20,817 nucleotides of DNA, taken from a virus. The position numbers were made by a program, and so were the translations under genes. The notes under the pieces are model-generated. The model searched no databases and was not told the DNA's origin. It saw nothing but the letters and a program-made list of their open reading frames with translations. Where the stretch lies: the IMG/VR virus record IMGVR_UViG_3300045120_000256, positions 1 to 20,817 of that record, one strand, 5' to 3'. Position 1 is the first letter of the stretch. Every line of letters begins with the position of its first letter. Of the stretch, positions 20,171 to 20,817 are shown piece after piece.

Positions 20171-20808
20171 GCGCCCCGCCTCCGATGCGACTTGTGGCGC
20201 TGGTCACCCTTCCTGAAGATCAGATACGTGGCGCCGTTGTTTAGCGCCGAGTAGTGCTCGGTCAGATCCGGCGACACGATCGCGTAGCTGCGGACGTGGT
20301 GCACCACGTCATACGGCACCATCCATTGACCGTTCACCGCCAGGGCCTCGCTGATCAGATCCGCTTCGCTCTGGAACAGTTGACCGTGGACCTGGTCGGT
20401 AACTTTGATGATCACCCCGAGACGACAAACGCGCCACGCCTCGCGGGCGCCGTCCATGATCAGCTTGTCCAGGTTGGCTTGGCCTTTGACCGTGCCGAAC
20501 CGCTGGCCCATGATCGAGTCAGCCCCCGCGTCCGCGTTGTGGGGCGGGTCGAACAACGGCACGTCGAACGACGCATCGTCGTAATCGAGTGCGGTGAAGT
20601 CCATCGTCTCGCCACCGGGCGACCGCTCGACCAGCGAGTCGTGTGCGGTCACCTGGACCGGCGCCGTGTCATCCCAAAACTGACCGGACCCGTACGTCAT
20701 GTCGAGTGCTGTTTCTGCGTCCTCGAAGAACGTCAGCAGGATCAGACGAATCACCGCGGCCACAGACAGGTCCGGCGGCATGTATCGCAACAGCGGCCTC
20801 TCAGCCAC
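20167..20808 (-). CDS. SAM-dependent DNA methyltransferase (start may lie outside window)
   Basis: This is at least 213 residues. Motif I is D36-MTYGSG (SAM binding) and the catalytic motif is D87-P-P-H90, a variant of the DPPY of N6-adenine and N4-cytosine methyltransferases. After it come a helix (LDKLIMDGAREAWRV) and a strand typical of the Rossmann-like fold (GVIIKVTD). The basic tail KSHRRR may touch DNA. It probably modifies phage or host DNA, for example to escape restriction; no partner nuclease is visible. The GTG at 20808 has a GGAG only 2 nt away, and the frame stays open to the window edge, so the true start could be further right or at ATG 20781. Confidence 0.8.
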   Translation of the reverse strand: MAERPLLRYMPPDLSVAAVIRLILLTFFEDAETALDMTYGSGQFWDDTAPVQVTAHDSLVERSPGGETMDFTALDYDDASFDVPLFDPPHNADAGADSIMGQRFGTVKGQANLDKLIMDGAREAWRVCRLGVIIKVTDQVHGQLFQSEADLISEALAVNGQWMVPYDVVHHVRSYAIVSPDLTEHYSALNNGATYLIFRKGDQRHKSHRRRGA

Positions 20809-20817
20809 CTCTCCGTC

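Overview
This window looks like part of the genome of a GC-rich, tailed double-stranded DNA phage, or a prophage of one. Nearly every gene is on the minus strand, packed with 1-20 nt overlaps, so the biological order runs from the right end (20.8 kb) to the left. The host is probably an actinomycete (Actinomycetota). Three things point there: an Rpf-type transglycosylase domain (19.3-19.7 kb), a small terminase with the Cys/His 'HGG' amino terminus common in actinophages, and a small CxCGH zinc protein. Two peptidoglycan hydrolase domains in a virion protein fit a thick-walled host. This host call is inference. No capsid, tail, integrase, tRNA, rRNA or CRISPR locus was found.

Right part (17.8-20.8 kb, minus): an early-type operon of small coupled genes. 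In order they encode a DNA methyltransferase (DPPH motif), two small unknowns, a secreted Rpf-like muralytic protein, two coiled-coil proteins, a zinc-knuckle protein, a 53-residue unknown and a VRR-NUC nuclease. It ends in a bidirectional terminator-like hairpin that directly touches the ribosome binding site of the next gene.

Middle (12.6-17.8 kb, minus): a 1304-residue protein that joins a primase-polymerase domain, a primase C-terminal region, a RecA-like helicase ATPase, a winged-helix region, a DEDD 3'-5' exonuclease and a family A DNA polymerase in one chain, close to a whole replisome. Three related palindromic elements lie in frame in the linkers between its modules. An 82-residue unknown and a Cas4/RecB-type nuclease with a possible Fe-S cluster follow.

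Left-middle (7.7-12.6 kb): small terminase, large terminase, a zinc-finger protein and a one-helix membrane peptide that may be one frameshifted gene, portal, and a proline-rich protein. Between the two terminase genes sits the only plus-strand gene. It has its own promoter, apparently a leaderless start, and its own UUCG-loop terminator, so it looks like an autonomous 'moron' cassette.

Left (1-7.7 kb, minus): one uninterrupted reading frame of at least 2578 codons that runs off the window. It starts with Gln-rich repeats, then a glucosaminidase-like lysozyme domain and an M23 endopeptidase domain. A long modular region with hydrophobic Gly-rich segments follows. It is best read as a giant virion or ejection protein that opens the cell wall during infection.
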